Notes under the pieces: generated by a model
Databases searched by the model: none
Told to the model about the DNA's origin: nothing
The model's input: only the letters and a program-made list of their open reading frames with translations
Program-made: the position numbers and the translations under genes
Part shown: positions 33,720 through 45,780 of the stretch, in pieces
How positions within the stretch are numbered: position 1 is the stretch's first letter
Layout: every line of letters begins with the position of its first letter
Assembly: GCF_024763615.1 (NCBI RefSeq)
Contig: NC_077223.1
Location: forward strand, 105,586,627-105,650,626
Source: Phlebotomus papatasi
Lineage: Eukaryota > Arthropoda > Insecta > Diptera > Psychodidae
Length of the DNA: 64,000 bases
Reading direction: 5' to 3'

Positions 33720-36700
33720 TTAAACTTCATCTTCATTTTGGTGGAGTTTAACGCTAGCATCATTTGAGGCCAATTTCTGAATTGTCTTCTTCACCCTTAA
33801 GGCGGGTAAACGCACATTAGCATTCTGATGCCAACATTCTCGCATTAATTTGCACATTCCTGCCAGAAGCTGAAAGTATAAGATCAGGGTTTAAATTTAG
33901 TTTCTGCTGTATTAATCACAATTTTCTGAAGTCTATTCTAGGCTTTTAAGATAAATAGATTGACAAATAAATTTAATCATCAACCTTGATATAGAAGTAC
34001 AATTTCGTTGTGGTAAGAAACTATTTAATTTCCATTGTCCACTGCCATCTTAGCATTTGTGGTCAACCTTCTTACGTTAATTTTAACACTTGGATGGACC
34101 CTAGTGGCAGCCGCTGCCAATTTAGTTTTCAATATTATTTTTTTATAGTGAAGAATATATCATTTCGCCTGGAGGCCGGATTGAATGTGCAGAATTTATC
34201 GGGCTATTTTTTCGTTATAAAAGTTTTAATAAAAATTAAATATTAATGTAAATATATTGTAAAAACAAAAAACTGCACTCTTATCGACCAAGTGGCAGTT
34301 GCTGCCATATGCATTTTATATGAGGGTTTGACGTTCTGCAGATGTTATTTTCTTGATTATTTATGTTTAAAAGCCCTAAAAGAACAGTTTGAAAGTGTTT
34401 TTGCTAATTATTGAGAAGAATTATGGAGGGAAGTGACATGCCTTTAAATGCGTCAAAATCAGAATGCTTCAATTTTTCTCTTATTTCCCAAAGCTAAAAT
34501 TCCATTTTGTTAAGTGAAGTTAATAGAAAATAGTTAATAGTACTAACTATTGTTCATAAAGTAGAATTTTTCCTTTGAAAAATAAGAGAAAATTTAAAAA
34601 TTCAAAGGCTGTCGTATTAAAAGGCAGACCACATTCCCCTACTCCATGATTCTGATAAAGATGAAAACATCGAATGGTTAGAAATCTTTAGATACAGTAC
34701 CCAAGGAGATAAAATTTTTGATTCAGACACCAGAAAAGAACTGACTGAGGCTCCGAATGTTAAAATATATGTAAAAATATTAAAATATTATGTAAAATCC
34801 AGCAGCGACCAAGTGGCAGCGGCTGCCACTTGGTCCATGCGTGACACTTTTAGTTAGGGTTCTACGAAGTGTTAAATTGAAATAAAGTATTTTCCTACTA
34901 ATTTTGGAGGCGACATATGTGCAGACAGCTTACTGAAAATCTCAGCAGATCTTCAGAAGTTGTGTCTGCCTTTAATCGCAGGAGACAGCGTACAAAAAGT
35001 CTGACGACATGTCAGGAGATTCCTAGAACAATTTCGGGGACCCCTTTCGTATAAAAATCATCAGATAATGAGCTGATCGGGGATCTCGGTGGTGCAATAG
35101 GCAAGACCGTTGGCTCTTGGGCGGATCGATCCCCGGCTTGACTCACAGTATTGTGAGTTCGAGTCCCGCCCGGTGCAAAGATCTGAATGTCTAGAAAAAG
35201 ATATTTTCACTGTTGTTCACGCATGAACATGGATTAATAGTTTTTAAGATGAAATGTAACTTAAGAATTTACCGTAAATATTTCTCCATAAGTACACGGA
35301 TAAGATTACTCGCGATTGTCTTTGGTATAGGTCAGTATATCTATACAATATTGTCATAGATATACCGCCTCATAAAATAATTTTTCCCATTTTTTCCCAT
35401 GCACCTTTTCAGTGCAATTAATTGATATAAAAACCCAAATTATTTTCAATAAATGTCTTATTTTCGAGCATTTTCCATCCGAAGACTTCTAAAGGGAGCC
35501 AAGCATAGAAGCCCAATATTGGGTGATGCTGTAGGAGGAAATTGTGAGAAAAGTCCTTGAGTGAAGCCAACAGTCTATTCTTTATTGTGTCAAGGAGCCC
35601 TAAGTAGGGAAATTTATCGACACCAGGAAGCGATTATCAAGGAGAGAAAGCAATAAACTAAGAAGAAGACAACAAGAGTGAGTAAAAAGAGTAAGAGAAT
35701 TTTCCTCCCGGAATAATCTTAGTGAGGAGATTTTGCGCTCCTAAGATCATTCTTTTCCCCCCAATTTAAGTCGAGTGGTAAACCCGCACCTTAAATTGAG
35801 TCCTGCTCACGGGAGCACCCTTCCCAATACAACCCCCTAATTAGCTCTGCCACTGAACAACTGTGATATAACGTAATAAAAATGCACCGCCTCTGTCCAA
35901 AAACTCCGGGAACATGGAAGAAGCATCTACACTACAAGGAAGGCGTTCCTGGGCGATCTACGATCAGTAGATTCTTCCAACACGGGATATACGACAATAA
36001 TAGCTGACTGTCGGGATATAGTCTGCCGACGAGCCGATGAAATCTGCCGACTTCTTTATCTGCCGAGTAGATAATTACCAAGACTGAAGGAAGTTAGTGC
36101 GTAGGGTCCGGTTTCTTAAAGGGACGTTGCAGCGACCTAAGTACGCAAGATGTTAAGATATAATCAGCCGGAAGAGGAAAGTTACCGCTCTTATACGAAG
36201 GAGTGAAGGGAGGTAGCAGCTCCCTTGTGAAAAGTCACTGAGAAATGTCTAATAATAGGGCTAGGCAAAGGTCAGACTGGTCAAACTATGTAAGGAATGA
36301 ATTAAAAATAACTCCCAGAATACGAGCACACCGAACTACCGGTACGACCTGCCCATAAATTGTGAGTAGAACAGGAGTTCCTAATAATGATCTCCAGGGT
36401 CTCCTGGAAATAATCAAGGCCTGTGACTTGATTAGATTTCACTTTGGACCACATTGTACTGATACACATATTTATATTATAAAATAAGAATAATTGGGGC
36501 GATCGTAGAAATAAAAGTAGGATCGCCCCTCCAAAAGTTGGTTGTTCTGGCTTGGCGCTCGCCAAGAGCGCATGTAAATTAAAAAGTAATAAAGTGGATT
36601 TGTTACAACATGTGCTGAAACTGTAAGGTATTTTAGCTAAAAACAGGTACAGTATTTAAACTTACGGGATCTGATGTCCATCTATTTGAGAGGGAGGGTC

Positions 36701-39700
36701 GATAGTTGTCGCCACAAACGACCTTCTTCATGTCCTCAAAACTCGGATCGGCAGGAACAACATCGTAGAATGGCACTTTGTAGTCTTCGGCAATGCCACA
36801 TGACAAAGTTCGACGACAAACTTCCCAGAAGATTAGGCCCAGAGCATAAATGTCCACTCGTCGAATTGCCTCGAAGCACCCCATATTAATGCTGAAAGGT
36901 ATTCCATTGTCAGAGATTAGGATCAGGGAAAGAAGAAAGTTTTGAAGGGTTCGAAGGTCATTTAAATGCAATCAGGGTATAATTACCTCTCATCAAGAAC
37001 TTCTGGAGCCATGTATCGTCTGGTTCCGACTTTGGGATTATTTCCCAGGTCAATTTGTCCAGTGGCTTGGACATGTGTAACAGCCAGACCAAAATCAGCA
37101 ATAACACATGATCCATTGAGGCGAATGAGGATATTTTTGGACTTGAGATCACGATGAGCAATGGCTGGTTTGCCCTGTTTCCCAAAGATTTCTGTATGTA
37201 GGTGTACTAGTCCATTGGCAATGGACAAACAGATCACCACCATTTCGTGGTGAGTCAGAGGTGATCGATTGAGATGATCAAATAGTGATCCGAGGGGATA
37301 ATAGTGAGTGAGAAGGAGGAGTTGAGTGCAAGAATTTCGGGATGTCATGTCAGAACCAATGTAACCAAGGATGTTTTCATGCCTTAGGAGAACTGTGCTG
37401 TAGATTTCTGTTTCACGCTTCCATGATTCCTCATCGCGACTGTAGAAGAGTTTGACTGCAACATTCTCACCGTGCCAGATTCCTCGCCAAACTTCTCCAT
37501 ATCGTCCACGGCCTATGATTTCCACGAGTGATACTTGTTTCGCCAGAGTCCGCTGAATGAGCAAGGGAAGACCACTCCCGGACCCTGAAGTTACTGAATG
37601 TTCCAAGTATTCTCTAAGTGTACTGTCACCGGCCGTTGTGGCCCGTAGAATATCATCACTAGCATAGTAAGTCTCTGGATCGGCTTTATTTCTAGACACG
37701 AGGAGTCTCTTATGACGGCTCTGACGCAGCCAGAAATAAATTCCTGTCCCTGCTACAAGAAGTAGAGCAACGACAGCAATTGTCCCGATGGCCCATTTGA
37801 GACCATCCGGTGTTACCGGATCCATGCGGATCACTTGATTGATGGGTGAGAGTTCCGGGAAGCTGCCATTGTTGCAATAATCTCCGGTACAACATTCAAT
37901 GTTGTATTGCCCGGACGAGTGTCTCTTAGAGTGGCCACCTTTTATGTTAGGATTGCAGAGGACAGGCAATTGATCATGAGAGGTGGTACATCCCCGGGAC
38001 ATCCTCTCCACCCCGTAACTGTCACGAACACGAGATTTCCAGCACTGAATGGCATTCTGGCACAAATGAGTGTGAGTCGTGATGTTGTTGGAGCAATCAG
38101 GAGGCTCACACGAGTAGCACTTGTATCTGTTTTTAAGATACCCCATATCAACAAATAATTACTTTTATCGTCCAATATAATCGCGAAATTATACTAATTA
38201 CTTTTATTTTGAGATATTCAAAAAAAATCAATTGAAAAAAAATGTAAAAAGATCTGTGCATCGGCCGGGAATCGAACCCGGGCCGCCCGCGTGGCAGGCG
38301 AGCATTCTACCACTGAACCACCGATGCATGATGATTTAGCAGCAGATGTTCAACTTGCTTTACATGGCATTTCACGATAACATACTTTCATCATTTTTTA
38401 CATATTAAACATTTATAACATCTTTATAAATAATGAATCGTAATTTGTGTACTGAAATATTAAACCCAATGCGATGTTCAGCTCTTTTGTAGCTGATACA
38501 TAAAATTTAGATAAATGTTATGTAAATACGGAGGAATAAGTATGTCAATTTCGAGATAAAGGGAGTTTAAATATTTAACTTAAATATTTAGTTTGGAAAT
38601 TAGATATCTTCAATTTTTGAGTTGGTTGATTGTAATAATCTAAGTGAGCCTTATCAAACTCATTTAACAATTCAAGGCGATTAGAGGAGTGTTGGAGCAT
38701 TCAGGGGACCCCCATAAGTCGGCCTCCGCATCATTAGCATGCCCCCCATTTTCCCCTACGTACTTTGTATTTCGTCCTTATACGAAAATACCGTTGAATC
38801 ACTCCTAATAACGAGTTTTCAAGATTAAAGATTTAACTCTTTCGTCTCTTTTGGGACTGTAGTATCCAAAGAAGCATATGAATATTCTATGAAAAACAAT
38901 GTTTTTTAATTATTCAGAACTGATAAAAATCCGATTCTTGTGGATGATTACAAACTATAAGGATGTCCAAATGTAAGATATTTTTTGTAGGAACTCAATT
39001 AATTCCTGAGCTTAGATATTTTTGATTAAAAATTCTGAAATTGGCTTGCAGTATATGCTGCTGTCCGGAAAGGGTTAAAAAGCTCTAGAGAGTATTTCTC
39101 AACCGAATGGTGTCATGTTTAGATCGTTGGAAAGGCCTTGGAATTCCTGACAAGCCTGGACCAAGTTTATTCAGTTACGCACCAGGAATAAACCGGTAAC
39201 TTTAAGTATGGTATAGCTAACCTTTATAGGAAACCTCGGAAACGTTGAATTCGGATTACAATCACTGAAGGTATTCGATTGTAATTTAGGTTTAGGGCGA
39301 ACCCAAGGATAATTTCACGAAAAAATTAAAATTCGTATTCCATCTATGACATCTTTTTACATTGAAAGTTCAGCTGTGTATCGTCAGTTAAATCAGCATT
39401 TGTCGTAACTTCCTTTTAACAACTTTTCAGGAGACGAAATTTTCAGCTAAGCATTATTTTTCTGAAAAATGAGCCCCCGATGCGATACTTCTGAGTCAAA
39501 ATAATAAAAGTGGCACTAAAAAACTGTAAGTTAACTCGAGAAAATCTTTATAAAATAATTTAAAAGCAGAGATATTGAGATATATGTTAGAAGAAACGCA
39601 ATAAGATTTTATAGTAACTTCCATCGCTTATGAAGCCGTAATTTCCAATGTATATGGATTTCTTGGAAGTTACGACAATTTTCAAAAATGCAATATATCA

Positions 39701-42475
39701 GTTTTAACCCTTTAACGACGAGACAGATTTTGCGGACCGAAAATCAGCAATAAATATGAAGCTGATAAACAAAATCAGTAAAAAGTCTTACATCTAGCCT
39801 TAGAAAATCCAACAGAGTCTGAAGAATAGTTACGGCAAATGCTGATTATTGAAAATTTTGTATGGAAATTTGTCGTAACTTCCCCAAAAATGGAAGTTAC
39901 GACAAATTCTGATAAATTTTTATTAATTAGGGGCATTTACGATAATTTTCGTTTAAAATAATTTTTAATGGGCCTATAAAAGTTTCTTTTTCTCAAGTGC
40001 GTTTAATAAACAAAATTACGCTGATTCTAAATATGTATATCCCAAAATCGCAAAAAAGAAGTTACAACAAATGCTGATTTAACTGACGATATAAATTTTT
40101 GTGACGTTCAAAAGAAGAAGAAGAGTATGAAAGATTGGTAAATCATACAGTAGACTCTCACTTAATCGTCTCTTTTTCAATCGGGCGAAAATTTTTGTTG
40201 ACAATTTTCACGTTTAATTATGAAGCTACAGTAGAGTCTCTCAAATTCGAACGATTGGGGGGTATTTTTGACATTTCTCACCTCCCAAATTCGAACGATA
40301 TTTTTAAAACTAACTGAATTTATGTGAAATTAGATTGCCTTTTGAATCAAATTCCCGTAATTTCTCACAAGTTTTAGTGATAACATACTTCCTTTTCATT
40401 TTATTCGCACATAATGTGTGTAAATATTCAGGAAACAGCACGTAAATATGATTTTTAATCATCCACAACACGAATTTTTTAACATAACCCTACAATTGAC
40501 GTTTTAAATCCAACCGGCGTTCGAATTTGAGAGATCCAGATTTGAGAGACTCTACTGTAATACGCTCAAATTCGCTGTAGTTCTTCCTATTTTATCGTGA
40601 TTCTTTTTGAGCGCTTTTTGTGGAACTTACAAAGGCTTTGACGCCCAAATCTATCGATAAACCGGATGACATTTTGCCCCAAATGTCCAATTGAGAGAGA
40701 ATCTACTGTAAATGTTTGAAAAATAAAGTGTGAATTTTGATTTCATGTAATTTCTAAAATCTAAAAAACGTTCCGGAATCATTAACCTTGAAATTTAACT
40801 TGCAATTGAATTTAAATGCATTTCGAATTACAAAAGGCCAGAGTTGAAAACACTCTGAATAAAAAAAAAAACATTTTTGTAACATGTTCTTGTAGAATTC
40901 TCTAAGTAAAGCGTTTTAGAACCAAAATACTTATAACTAATCAAGGGATAATCCATTCCCATTTTTTTGACAAGGGTTTCTGGTTTCTTGAGTTTTACGT
41001 TGCAAAGAGTATGTTTCTCGAATTTCGCGATATAATTTTTGGATTTCTCAGGTTTCGCGATGCAATTCGTAGGTTTCTCGAGTTTTACGATGCATTTCGT
41101 GGGTTTCTCGGGTCTCGCGATGCAATTCGTGAGTTTCTCGGATTTCACGATGCAGTTTTTTGGATTTCTCGTGTTTCGCGAAGGAATTCGTGAGTTTCTC
41201 GGGAATCACGATGCAATTCTTGGGTTTTTCGGGTTTCAGGATGCAATTGGCGGGTTTCTCGGGTTTCGCGATGCAATTCGTGGGTTTCTTAAGTTTCATG
41301 AAGCAAAGTGGTTTAAGGTTTCTACAGGAATTTCAATACAAAATTCTTTTTATAAGCCTTTTAAAGGGCATTAAAAGAACTTGTCAAAGTATTGGTTCTA
41401 TTGGCAGGTATTTTGCTTCTGATTGCTAAGGCGTATCACTGGTTTTCATTTTTTTTCTTAATAAATTTTTTTTGAATATCTCAATTATTAAATCTAAATT
41501 TTAATCTTATACTACCTTCTCTTCATTCGTCTCTTGGACTTTCTGTGTCTCCTAATGTTATTATTAGCAAATATTTAATAGGCAGCAAGCAATAGAAGAA
41601 TAATACGGTTAATAGGAATGGGATTTAGAGAGTTTCATGCTTCACAAGATCTGAGGACAAGTCTAGAAATAGCTTATTACAATTAATAAATTTGATTTTG
41701 CCATTAAGGCGTTTAATATTCTCGCACTTATTATATCCTCAGATTTGTGAGAGGCATCAAACTATTTCTAAAGCGGAATTATTACGAATAGGTGTTATAA
41801 AGTGTTTTTAAAAGTGTTTATGTCAAACTTTACCTAGGATGACTCTGAATGGAATTTTGTATTGGAAGATCTCTCGTATGATGTGTCTCCAAATCCATAT
41901 TCTCTTCATTTTCATCCAGAAGACGTCCATTTATTTCACCTGTATTTAATTAAAAAAAAAAATTACAAAAACGTTTTATACTCAGAGAATGCGAGACAAT
42001 AAAAAAAGAATATCAATGTCTGAGAGATTTCCTGTCTCCCCCAGAATTCTTATACAATCTTCCCAGAAGATTATCTGTTGCTTATGAAAGGCTATATATA
42101 TATGTGTGTATATATATAAATGTACTTATAAGAGATATCGCGTCTATCGCAGACGAATGAAAATTAAGTTTACTTTGCAATTGCTATCTTGCAAATAAAT
42201 CAAAATATTTATCTTATCTATTTGTGATTTTACAATTCAATTCCCCTTTCATAGTCAGGGTATGCGCGTAAAAAGAACCTCCACAGTTCCATTTTGACCA
42301 AGCGATTTTTTCTCAACACTTTTTTCACACTTTTAATACACATTTTGCATCAATTAATATATCAATTTGTTTGGGATGGTATAAATGTTGTTTTCCACAC
42401 AAAATTCACCCTACCTCGACATGAATTCAGCAATAAAACTGATATTAAACATTTTATAAACACTTCTCCAGCCAT
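33720..42475 (-). CDS. sax: Saxophone: BMP/activin type I receptor serine/threonine kinase
   Basis: This plasma-membrane receptor binds BMP-type ligands with a type II receptor and phosphorylates Smads. Exons in transcript order are 42475-42415, 41939-41834, 38126-36987, 36891-36666 and 33869-33720. All junctions are GT-AG and phase-consistent, giving 560 residues. Exon 1 is a signal peptide ([19 protein letters not shown]). The ligand domain has the type I cysteine pattern (YKCYSCEPP, then CCTGDYCNN at about 134-142), followed by a membrane span at about 166-188. The GS box [15 protein letters not shown] (236-250) precedes the kinase: [11 protein letters not shown] loop, Lys281 in VAVK, HRD 380-382, DFG 400-402 and GTRRYMAPE. 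The C-terminal exon reads [19 protein letters not shown]. The kinase and GS-box wording matches fly Sax and vertebrate ALK1/2 rather than Tkv or Baboon. The tRNA-Gly gene and a minisatellite are in intron 2. Confidence 0.95.
34075..34840. repeat. AGTGGCAGC palindrome cluster in sax intron 4
   Basis: The string CCAAGTGGCAGC/GCTGCCACTTGG or close variants occurs near 34104-34118, 34288-34305 and, as a near-perfect palindrome, at 34807-34834. ACTTGGATGGACC near 34088 is matched by ACTTGGTCCATGC near 34828. They may be the ends and a fragment of one inverted-repeat element of about 750 bp, but the boundaries are not clear. Confidence 0.35.
35083..35185 (+). mobile_element. tRNA-derived SINE-like head
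   Basis: A polymerase III box A-like stretch (GGTGGTGCAATAGGCAAG) is followed by a box B-like GAGTTCGAGTCCCGCCC. The tRNA-like fold is disrupted by an expanded middle, so it is not a functional tRNA. This is the usual structure of a SINE head; the body and tail (to about 35250) are not well defined. It lies in sax intron 4, in antisense. Confidence 0.5.
35460..36600. other. GC-richer unassigned block in sax intron 4
   Basis: This stretch is less AT-rich than its flanks. It contains repeated CTGCCGA motifs near 36028-36068 and a hairpin GGGGCGATC..GATCGCCCC at 36496-36529. Sequence around 35640-35830 resembles the leader/LTR style of insect LTR retroelements, but I found no paired LTR, primer-binding site or coding domain. 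Possible solo LTR, unproven. Confidence 0.25.
38257..38327 (-). tRNA. tRNA-Gly (anticodon GCC)
   Basis: On the - strand the 71-nt sequence begins GCATCGGTGGTTCAGTGG and ends CCCGGCCGATGC plus discriminator A. The seven-base acceptor stem GCATCGG/CCGATGC pairs perfectly. Box A (TGGTTCAGTGG) and box B (GGTTCGATTCC) are intact. The anticodon loop reads CTGCCAC with anticodon GCC. A TTTTT polymerase III stop follows at 38250-38246. The gene lies in intron 2 of sax, on the same strand. Confidence 0.97.
39070..39205 (+). repeat. Dispersed ACCGGTT-containing repeat, copy 2
   Basis: GTTAAAAAGCTCTAGAGAG, GATCGTTGGAAAGGCCTTGG and ATAAACCGGTAAC follow the same order as in the copy at 19425-19600. It lies in sax intron 2. 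Confidence 0.5.
40148..40708. mobile_element. TA-flanked MITE with CAGTAGACTC ends, interrupted
   Basis: It begins CAGTAGACTCTCACTTAATC and ends AATTGAGAGAGAATCTACTG, with TA on both sides (40146-40147 and 40709-40710). An uninterrupted reversed copy at 59390-59589 shows that the DNA at 40229-40557 is a later insertion. Shared landmarks are TCAATCGGGCGAAAA, TTGACAATTTTCACGTTTA, CGCTGTAGTTCTTCCTATTT and GCCCAAATCTATCGATAAAC. Confidence 0.7.
40229..40557. mobile_element. Second TA-flanked MITE nested in the first
   Basis: It begins CAGTAGAGTCTCTCAAATTC and ends TTTGAGAGACTCTACTG, bordered by TA at 40227-40228 and 40558-40559. The junctions fall exactly where the intact copy at 59390-59589 runs continuously (GAAGCTA then CTCAAATTCGC). 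A truncated relative begins near 43246. Confidence 0.7.
40979..41310 (+). repeat. Minisatellite of about eleven 30-bp units in sax intron 2
   Basis: Each unit approximates GGTTTCTCGGGTTTCGCGAT followed by GCAATTCGTG, and the units are imperfect. Because 30 is divisible by three, several frames stay open on both strands and spell short amino-acid repeats (for example [14 protein letters not shown]). There are no splice signals or start context to support a gene. Confidence 0.8.
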
Positions 42476-42924
42476 TTTGTTCCTTGTCAATTGTCAAACT
42501 CAACTACAACCAATCTTTTACGGCGTCAAAGGTATTCCTTGTCTTAGAAACAGATGGCGAGATATTCTTTTATTGATTTGTGTGCCTGAGCTACTACAAA
42601 CTTTTGGAGACTTTTAGTGTAAAAGTCTCCATTAAATACGTTTATATGCTCAATAGATAATTCTTTTTAGAAAAAAAAACAATTGATCTTGAAAAGTTTA
42701 ATCTATTGATATAAATTGAATATTCTTCTCGGTTGTAGAACTGAAAGTGGGATCGTGATATTAAGGGGGTTTCTTGAATTATGAGACCAAAAATTAGCTA
42801 ATTTTGGAGATTTTTTTGGAAGAAAAAGAAACAATCTTCTTATATTTGAAATCAATTACTTACCATAGATGCGGGTGACTGTCCCTCTTCTGTTCATCAA
42901 CTGTTCTTTAATTCTAATGCTTGA

Positions 42925-43065
42925 AAACGATCTTTACCGATTACACAAGGTAGATCGGATTGGTAAAGATCATCCTTAAGTGCTAGAATTAAAGAAAAGC
43001 TTACGAACAGGAGGGAGGCAAAATCACCCACTTGGCCGATTCGTCACAACATCTTTTACAAGGCG
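42925..43065 (-). pseudogene. Short fragment of the same non-LTR retrotransposon
   Basis: CTTTACCGAT..GGTAGATC(G/T)GAT and TTAAGTGCTAGAATTAAAG followed by AAAAGCTTACGAACA match the block at 14310-14415 in ABCB7 intron 5, in the same orientation. It corresponds to part of the RNase H region. It lies just upstream of the sax start codon. Confidence 0.5.
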
Positions 43066-43069
43066 TCTT

Positions 43070-44820
43070 GTATATGTGGAAATTTAAAAATGGATCGGTG
43101 GGTCTCGAGAAATCTCCCCTACTGGTTCGTTCCCAAGATAAATTTTCTAGAAGGAAAGATGGCTTCTGTTCTTCTCTGTATTAGAAAACCATGAGTACTT
43201 GAATTTCTACTGCACTTTATGCTATCCCTAAATATACAGTACAGTCTTCCAAATTCGAACGCTCGAGGAATATTTTTGACATTTCTCACCTCCCAAATTC
43301 TAACGATATATATTCAAAACTAACGGAATTTATGTGAATGAATTTATCCCAGGACCACTAGGAATTTTTCTGGCGTTAAAGTTCTTCAGATTGCATTTAG
43401 TGAGCTTCACTTCACTTGATTCCACGGGCATGGGACTGACAACCTCAACCCGTACAAGAAAAAATAATAATGCATGTCTAGAAATTCCCTTGCGGGAAGA
43501 CTTTGTTCCTCCATGGAATGTTGTGCGAGGAATATTATTATTATTAATAATACATGGGTCTGAAAGTTTATGGATTTACACATAGGTGGCGCCACTTACA
43601 AAATCATGAATGTATCTCAAATCAGCCATCTCTGTGTCAACATTTGACAGTAATCGGGCTATTTTGGTTCTAAAATGTCTCTAAAAATCGGGAAGATTAC
43701 TTCTGAACGACAGGAATAAGTCTTTGTTCGTTTCAATTGGCCTGTAAATATATTGAAAAAGAAGTCGTAAAAATGAAATGAAAAAAAAAGATGAAAATAA
43801 AAATGAAAAAGAAGCCTTGGAAAAGTCGTAAAAATGAGAAGTGAGAAAATACGCTTCAAAGTATTATTCTTAAATAGTTTATTCATGAATTTATGCAGTA
43901 AAAATAAGATAAATGTGCCTAATTGCGGCATAGTTGCATGGAAACGCCAAAGTTAGGTGTGATTCCTTCTTATCACACCTATTGTAATCCTCGGATTTTC
44001 TCAAAGTGCTCAGATCGAGCTGAAATTCACAGGATATATGTTTTGAACATCCCTGATGCCGAAAATCATAAGCCACCACTTTCGGGTCCGGCCGGCCGCC
44101 CGGCCGTCCGTAGTACGCAATATCTCTGGTTTGTAAAGAGATATTTTCATTTTTTTTTTTTTAAAATCGGTTCTAAACCGGTTAAAAATCACGTTTTGTA
44201 GTTTATCTTGAAATCTAAGCATGAGATTTTGAATTTTTTATGTTTATATTGTAGTCCAGAAAATTTAGACTAATTCAAAAAAATTAAGACATTCGTCGAA
44301 CGGTTCTCGAGATATTTCGGCGTCGGAAGACATGCGTCGAAGCGGCGTCGGACAAGCTTTTCCCACATATAAAGCATTCTCTCACTCTCCCTTTCTCTCC
44401 CTCTCTCTACATAGTAAGCCTATATTCGAAGATTTGTAAGATGGCGACATATACAATTCGCGATCCTCAATATTTTTCGCTGATCTTCGCGGGTCGCGAA
44501 TTTTTTCGCGGATTTTAGCGGGGCGCGATTTTTTTCGCGGATTCTCACGGGTCGCTGACAGAGGTGCTAAACAGACGTAAAGTTTGAGGCCTCTAACTAT
44601 CATAGTTTCCGAGATAATCGACTTTAAAGATTTTCAGACACTTTTATGCATTTCTCATCCAATTTTCCTTATTAATAACGATATTATGTTACATACAGTT
44701 TAAGAATTATTAAACGAAATTTGCATTATTTATTTATAAATATCGTTCGAGTTTGCCACAGTCCAAATTTGCAATGAAGGAATCGCACCTCTATAAGCTG
44801 ATCTAGGCTTATCACTGGTT
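43070..44820. other. Spacer between sax and the zinc-finger gene
   Basis: No exon was recognised. It contains a truncated CAGTAGAGT-type MITE near 43240-43330. A GC-rich tract of CCGGCCGGCCGCCCGGCC character lies at 44088-44106, and TTCGCGGAT/GGGTCGC(G/T) short repeats lie at 44463-44560. The 17-base string AGGCTTATCACTGGTTT near 44806 also occurs at 20608, across the SETD4 stop codon. Confidence 0.35.
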
Positions 44821-44822
44821 TC

Positions 44823-45168
44823 AAGTTGGAAATGTACGATTTTTAATACAAATTGAATTTTTTGTTAGTTTTTTTTTAAAGAGTGTTGCTTGGAATCTTG
44901 TAAACAGTTTAGCGTCCTTATTTTCTCAAAAATCATTCTTAATACATTTTAAAATGAATAAAAATATTGACATAGCTTTGGTGGCCTATTTCGGCCACCT
45001 TCATTCTCATAGCTCCTTGTCCTTCCGAAATTCGAATGTCGCAGCAACATTTTTTTTGTTATTTTGTGCATTGTATAATCTCTGGTGTATGTAAAAACTG
45101 AAAATTTATGAAGAACAGGAAAGGTGGCCGAAATTGCAAGCTGGCCGAAATTTAGTACACTTATTCTA
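44823..45168 (-). mobile_element. Family A MITE copy, reversed
   Basis: The order of blocks is the reverse complement of the copies at 46830 and 49893: CATTTTAAAATGAATAAAAA, TTGGTGGCC..TCGGCCACC, TTCGAATGTCGC, then CCGAAATTTAGTACACTTATTCTA at the right end. The opposite end appears truncated. Confidence 0.6.
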
Positions 45169-45780
45169 TCTATTTTGGGCAAGAAACAAACGAGCAGTAA
45201 AATATGCGATTGTGGTCAGTAAGAAATGTAAATCTTTACAAAAATGGACCTTATTTATATATTTAACATTTAAAATTGTTGCAGATAGAATAAAAAGCCC
45301 TTTATATTCCTTTTGCTAAAATTTGAACGATAATATCACTTTTCAATTATTTTTTTACTCCTCATTTACACAATGCGTCTCTATTTTTGACCTTGTAATT
45401 CAGGAAACTCCCTTAACTCAAGCAAATATTGCGAAAGTGCTTTTAGTAAGTTACGAGATTTGGCATTTCTTAAACATCTTGGGACGTTTTACTACCGTTT
45501 TTGCCAATTTTTCTAAGTTTATAGAGCATTAACTCATCTACAAAACACATAATGAGCCAAACTCAAGTTAAAATGATTACAATTGTGGCATATAAACGTA
45601 GTCAAGTCTCCAAAATTTTAGTATTCTGTGACAAAAGGAAGTACACTATTTTGACTGCTTTTTTTCCGGGGAAATATAAATATTTTGTGATTTCGTTGTG
45701 GAGTGATAATGATGTAAAGATCTCTGTGGATCTTACGAGAATAGTATAAAAGTGATTGAAAGGAAAATTTAGCAAAGGAC

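Noticed and set aside
35083..35185. Functional tRNA gene
   Set aside because: Box A- and B-like elements are present, but the central region is expanded and the acceptor stem does not pair, so a SINE head is more likely.
40979..41310. CRISPR-like array
   Set aside because: The units are contiguous 30-bp tandem repeats without unique spacers, in a eukaryotic intron.
41011..41429. Several overlapping open frames on both strands
   Set aside because: They arise from the 30-bp minisatellite, whose length is a multiple of three; no start context or splice sites.
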